A DNA stretch of 64,000 nt, taken from assembly GCA_046327745.1 (NCBI GenBank), contig JAXLXV010000008.1:124001-188000 (forward strand), in the 5' to 3' direction. Of this stretch, positions 60,867 through 64,000 are shown piece after piece (positions within the stretch are counted from its first letter, which is position 1; each line of letters opens with the position of its first letter). The stretch is from JABAQJ01 sp046327745 (GTDB taxonomy: Bacteria > Gemmatimonadota > Gemmatimonadetes > Gemmatimonadales > Gemmatimonadaceae). A model generated the notes under the pieces. That model searched no databases. It was not told where the DNA came from and worked only from the letters and a program-made list of their open reading frames with translations. The translations under genes were made by a program, and so were the position numbers.

Positions 60867-61319
60867 CGGAAACCACCAAGCCCTGCTAGGTTGCGCGCTC
60901 GAATCAACTCCTCCCGTAGCGCGTTTTACGGACGGAGGGTAACGCTGCGACCTGTCGCGTCAGCGACAAGCGAGGGAGGGCTCAACGGTTATTGTCGCGA
61001 TCTGAACGGTGTTCGGACGAGTGCAACATCATCGTCCGAACGAACCCCGCGTGTGTGAGCCGGTGCCGCTCCCGTGCCGCCGGTCAATCATTCGAAGCAG
61101 GTGAACATCGAGTAGTCCTGCGCTCACCGCTGTGTGCACCGCGTCGGAGCCTAACGTGCGGGATTGAGCACGATGCCTCACAGACGGGCCCTTTGGTTAA
61201 CCGTTGGCACCAGCAGACTCGCCCACGTGGGTAGCTGTCCGGATCTTCGCTGGGCGCGAGCTCAAGGTCGCGCTCCCTGTCGTTCAGGTGCCACTCATTG
61301 CAGTCATCACGAGGTCCGT
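60867..61319. other. intergenic region with inverted repeats between divergent genes
   Basis: 453 bp without a credible gene. It holds TGTCGC-GTCA-GCGACA (60953-60968), a perfect 10-bp inverted repeat GTTCGGACGA / TCGTCCGAAC with an 11-bp spacer (61011-61041), and a CCTAACG copy (61150). It must carry the promoters of the LytTR gene (leftward) and of the secreted-protein/kinase unit (rightward). The inverted repeat has two-helical-turn geometry, fitting a dimeric regulator site. Confidence 0.5.
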
Positions 61320-61847
61320 ATGAAAGCGCTGGTCTTTTGTCTTGCGGTCGCCGCCTGCTCGGCGGGGACTGCCGCGAAAAACGGTATGCCGCGCATGGCG
61401 GCGATACCGTCAACCGAGGGGTACGGAAAGGAGGTCGCCGAGGGATTGCAGCGAGTACGGGCGAGCACGGCGAGGTTTGTGCAGCTCGACTCGGCCGTGG
61501 CCGCGGGTTATGCCCGTGACGTACATGAATGCCTCTCCGCCCCTGCCGGTGGGATGGGCTTTCACCACATGAACCGCAGCTATCTGGATACACACCTCGA
61601 GGTTGAACATCCGGAAATCCTGCTCTTCGAGCGAGAGCGGAATGGGACATACGCCTTGAACGGTGTGGAATACATCGTGCCATATCGCGTGTGGCCGAAG
61701 GACTCCATTCCGCCGACCATCATGGGGCAGTCTCTGCGGCGCGCCGACGAACTCAATCTGTGGTATTTGCACATGTGGGCGTGGAAGTCCAATCCGAATG
61801 GGCTGTTTGCGAACTGGAATCCGAAGGTACATTGCGAGAAGGCGTGA
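61320..61847 (+). CDS. conserved secreted lipoprotein of unknown function
   Basis: 175 aa. Signal peptide with lipobox (CLAVAAC). The mature part has two conserved-looking blocks, CLSAPAGGMGFHHMNRSYLD and YLHMWAWKSNPNGLFANWNP, ending VHC; paired His, Trp and two Cys suggest a metal- or haem-binding or disulphide-bonded extracytoplasmic domain. I recall similar uncharacterised exported proteins in other phyla, but no function. The GAGGT ribosome site is 5 bases before ATG 61320; the kinase gene starts 28 bp after its stop. Confidence 0.72.
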   Translation: MKALVFCLAVAACSAGTAAKNGMPRMAAIPSTEGYGKEVAEGLQRVRASTARFVQLDSAVAAGYARDVHECLSAPAGGMGFHHMNRSYLDTHLEVEHPEILLFERERNGTYALNGVEYIVPYRVWPKDSIPPTIMGQSLRRADELNLWYLHMWAWKSNPNGLFANWNPKVHCEKA

Positions 61848-61875
61848 ACGCTCGCGTCACGTGTTGGAGGTACGC

Positions 61876-63063
61876 ATGGCCACCGCAACAATTGATCTAC
61901 TGAGCAGTGATTCTCAAGACGAGTCATCGCCGCAGCTCGATCTGCGACGCGGCGTGCTATTGTCGTTCGCAATCTTCCTGCTGATCGGATTAGCGGAATC
62001 GGCCATTCACGTGTGGCTGGGAACTGGTTCAACACGCATCCCGACGTGGAGTGGGGAACTGCGTGGCAACATGCCGTGGTGGTTGTTGTGGGTGGTCTTC
62101 ATGCCCGCGGTGTTTGTGTTGGCTCGACGTTACCAGTTTCATGGACCCGGCTTGACCAGGAGTGCGTTGGCGCACGCAGGCCTTGGCTTGGTCATTGCTA
62201 CCGCGCATGGCGTCACGTTTGCCGTCACCTTTCACGCGTTCACGGGCAAGGTCCTTGCACCGACCTTTGCGGGACAAGTCCGCTGGTTTGTGTATGGGTA
62301 TCTGTTGATGGACTTGATTACGTACGCGGCCTGCGTGGGGATCTATTGGTCCGTTGAGTACTTCTCGCAGTTTCAGGCGTCGGCGCTGGCGGCTGCTCGT
62401 TCCGAAGCACACGCGGCCAAGCTGCAACTTCGTCTGGCGGACGCACGCATCCATGCCCTGCGGATGGAGCTGAATCCGCACTTTCTCTTCAATGCGCTGA
62501 ACTCCGTGTCTGGCTTGGTGCGCAAGGGAGAGCAGGCGAGTGCCGTGGAGATGCTTGCTCGCCTCGGTGAGTTGATGCGCACGACGTTGAACCGCGACAT
62601 GCCGCCGGAAGTGCCGTTGGCTGAAGAGGTAGCATTACTGCTGCGCTTTCTGGACATCGAGATGGTGCGCTTTGGCGATCGTTTGCGCGTGGGATGGGAC
62701 GTTGGCGCCGACGTCTGGCAGGCGATGGTGCCTCCGTTGATCCTGCAGCCGCTGGTGGAGAATGCGTTGCGTCATGGCATCTCGCGGCGCTCCGGCGCCG
62801 GGCTGTTGCACATCAGCGCTCGACGCTCTGGGTTGCAGCTGGAGTTGGTTGTGCAGGATTCTGGTGAGGGGGTGCAGTCGACGGCCCGACCGATCGGCGC
62901 TGGTATTGGGCTGACGAACACGCGCGCCCGCCTGGAAGAACTGTACGGGTCGGAGGGCGCATCGTTGGACCTGTCCAACGTCGCGAGCGGTGGCGCGCGC
63001 GCTCGCATCCTCTTGCCGCTGCACCTCAGTCGTACCGAACCTGATGCCGTCGCGCTCAACTGA
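61876..63063 (+). CDS. LytS/YehU-type sensor histidine kinase
   Basis: 395 aa. Four hydrophobic segments in the first 170 residues (VLLSFAIFLLIGLAESAIHV, WWLLWVVFMPAVFVLARR, AHAGLGLVIATAHGVTFAV, GYLLMDLITYAACVGIYW), a short coiled coil, the His_kinase domain with phospho-His in MELNPHFLFNALNSVSGLV, and an ATPase domain (PPLILQPLVENALRHGI, GAGIGLTNTRARLEELYG). GGAGG precedes ATG 61876. It overlaps the downstream LytTR regulator by 20 bp, its obvious partner. Confidence 0.92.
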   Translation: MATATIDLLSSDSQDESSPQLDLRRGVLLSFAIFLLIGLAESAIHVWLGTGSTRIPTWSGELRGNMPWWLLWVVFMPAVFVLARRYQFHGPGLTRSALAHAGLGLVIATAHGVTFAVTFHAFTGKVLAPTFAGQVRWFVYGYLLMDLITYAACVGIYWSVEYFSQFQASALAAARSEAHAAKLQLRLADARIHALRMELNPHFLFNALNSVSGLVRKGEQASAVEMLARLGELMRTTLNRDMPPEVPLAEEVALLLRFLDIEMVRFGDRLRVGWDVGADVWQAMVPPLILQPLVENALRHGISRRSGAGLLHISARRSGLQLELVVQDSGEGVQSTARPIGAGIGLTNTRARLEELYGSEGASLDLSNVASGGARARILLPLHLSRTEPDAVALN

Positions 63064-63901
63064 ACGAACGCAGGGTATCGAACGGCCACGAGTCGTCATT
63101 GTTGATGACGAACCACTAGCTCGTGACTGCATTCGATTGGTGCTGGCGGGAACCGCTGCCGACGTGGTCGCGGAATGTGGAGACGGTCGTGAAGCCGTCG
63201 ACGTCATTCAATCGGTGCGTCCGGACATTGTCTTTCTCGACGTCCAGATGCCCGCATTGGATGGCTTCCAGGTGGTGGAGCAGGTCGGGGTGCACGAGAT
63301 GCCAGTGGTGGTCTTTGTCACGGCGTTCAATGCGCATGCATTGCGCGCCTTTGATGTTCACGCGCTGGACTATGTGCTGAAGCCGTTCGACGATGCGCGA
63401 TTGCTCGAAGCGTTCGACCGGGCGACGAGCCGTGTCGCGGACCGCAAGCATGGCGAGCTTGGCCGCCGCCTGAGCCAGTTCCTTCAGGACCTGCAGGCGG
63501 GCGAAGGACCAGACCACGCACCCACGATGCCGAACGAGCTCTCCGGGCTGGCCGTGGAAGCTCGCGATCCCGCGCATGTCACTCGGTTTACGGTGCGCGA
63601 GGATGGGCGAGCGCGCTTTATCCCCGTGCAGAGCGTGGACTGGATCGAGGCCCAACACAACAGCATCCTGCTCCATGTCGGAGAGAACACACACAGGCTG
63701 CGCGGCTCCCTTCGCGAACTCACGGAGCGGCTTGATCCCCGCACCTTCGTGCGCGTGCATAAGTCCGCCATGGTCAATGTCGAACGGATTCGCGAGTTGC
63801 AGCCGTGGTTTGGGGGCGACTATGTGGCCATACTTCACAATGGAACCAAGGTGAAGGTGAGCCGTCGTCGCGTTGCTGCGCTCCTGCGTCCGATGGCGTG
63901 A
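63044..63901 (+). CDS. LytTR-family response regulator
   Basis: 285 aa from ATG 63044. Receiver VVIVDDEPLARDCIRLVLAG, phospho-Asp in DIVFLDVQMPALDGFQVV, FVTAFNAHALRAFDVHALDY, LKPFDDARL; LytTR domain with SVDWIEAQHNSILLHVGENT, RLDPRTFVRVHKSAMVNV and QPWFGGDYVAILHNGTKVKV. The receiver and DNA-binding halves are nearly identical to the orphan at 59949, while the linkers differ. Translationally coupled to the kinase gene. Confidence 0.93.
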   Translation: MPSRSTERTQGIERPRVVIVDDEPLARDCIRLVLAGTAADVVAECGDGREAVDVIQSVRPDIVFLDVQMPALDGFQVVEQVGVHEMPVVVFVTAFNAHALRAFDVHALDYVLKPFDDARLLEAFDRATSRVADRKHGELGRRLSQFLQDLQAGEGPDHAPTMPNELSGLAVEARDPAHVTRFTVREDGRARFIPVQSVDWIEAQHNSILLHVGENTHRLRGSLRELTERLDPRTFVRVHKSAMVNVERIRELQPWFGGDYVAILHNGTKVKVSRRRVAALLRPMA

Positions 63902-63958
63902 GCGGCGCGGCGAAAGCCCTTGCCGCACATTCGCCCGCCGAACCTGAGACCCCAAGCC

Positions 63959-64000
63959 GTGCCCCACGACGTCGCCTACGAAGCCCAGTTCCTCCGCGCG
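63959..64000 (+). CDS. possible start of a gene cut by the window end
   Basis: A GTG at 63959 opens MPHDVAYEAQFLRA to the edge of the window, 57 bp after the LytTR gene. Too short to identify; the frame and spacing are only compatible with a gene start. Confidence 0.25.
   Translation, partial: MPHDVAYEAQFLRA

Larger units (their letters stand above)
2121..61156. repeat. dispersed heptamer CGTTAGG / CCTAACG, at least 37 copies
   Basis: Copies counted by eye start at 2121, 2388, 2998, 4321, 5186, 5656, 6688, 8619, 11974, 12785, 13327, 15144, 15430, 16111, 17516, 19918, 21549, 23498, 24267, 24957, 26236, 28030, 29874, 30207, 30303, 31145, 37225, 38925, 42122, 44281, 47260, 52965, 54911, 57262, 58651, 59907 and 61150. 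Of the 28 inside genes, 25 read as nCG-TTA-GGn, that is Ser/Thr/Ala/Pro-Leu(TTA)-Gly. Nine are intergenic or overlap a stop codon (lon, the TonB receptor). Base composition alone would give roughly 8. Confidence 0.75.

Noticed and set aside
1..64000. CRISPR arrays, prophage, integrases, restriction systems, secondary-metabolite clusters
   Set aside because: No regularly spaced repeats, phage structural genes, recombinases or synthase modules seen.

Overview
The window is one block of a high-GC, Gram-negative chromosome with about 47 genes or gene parts, one tRNA and no rRNA, CRISPR array, phage or insertion sequence that I can see. The outer-membrane genes (TonB receptors, a SusC/SusD pair, porin, lipoproteins), the many GTG/TTG starts and the large polyphosphate/phosphate gene set fit Gemmatimonadota best. 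That assignment is an inference from gene content, not from a marker-gene comparison.

Layout. 1-2839 (minus): translation and secretion genes ffh, rpsP, rimM and trmD (trmD runs off the left edge). 3195-5660: lon. 5664-11046 (minus): a tightly overlapping operon of a TrmH-type RNA methyltransferase, a prepilin peptidase, a shortened ClpA/B-like ATPase, a secreted HExxH protein and a DUF445 membrane protein. 11106-12749: an M48 lipoprotein protease and a small beta-barrel protein. 12822-18092 (minus): a nucleotide-salvage operon (a fused double 5'-nucleotidase, a small beta-grasp-like protein, adenosine deaminase, purine nucleoside phosphorylase), with all junctions overlapping by 4 bp.

18266-40261 is a phosphate island: uridine kinase, phoB and phoR; a TonB receptor with a beta-helix lipoprotein and a secreted protein; a porin; pstS, pstC, pstA, two pstB copies, phoU and an exopolyphosphatase; a convergent polyphosphate kinase; and a low-affinity Pit transporter with its DUF47 partner. 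Repeats of a GTGACA-like hexamer at 11-bp spacing, the geometry of PhoB boxes, lie before several of these genes. The set covers sensing, outer- and inner-membrane uptake, and polyphosphate synthesis and breakdown.

40470-42855 (minus): a rhomboid protease, two EutN/CcmL microcompartment vertex proteins and a deoxyribose-phosphate aldolase with an encapsulation-peptide-like N-terminus. 43092-46867: dnaK and an HtrA protease, ended by a strong terminator. 46935-53809 (minus): a beta-propeller/PHP protein, an amino-acid permease and two class III aminotransferases. 53945-54904: tRNA-Leu(UAG) and two small genes. 55002-59660 (minus): a SusC/SusD uptake pair whose junction carries a dense cluster of frameshifts. 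59949-63901: two near-identical LytTR regulators, one beside a LytS-type kinase.

The most striking signal outside the genes is a heptamer, CGTTAGG/CCTAACG. I count 37 copies. Most sit inside genes as a rare TTA leucine codon followed by glycine, and nine lie in intergenic DNA or across stop codons.
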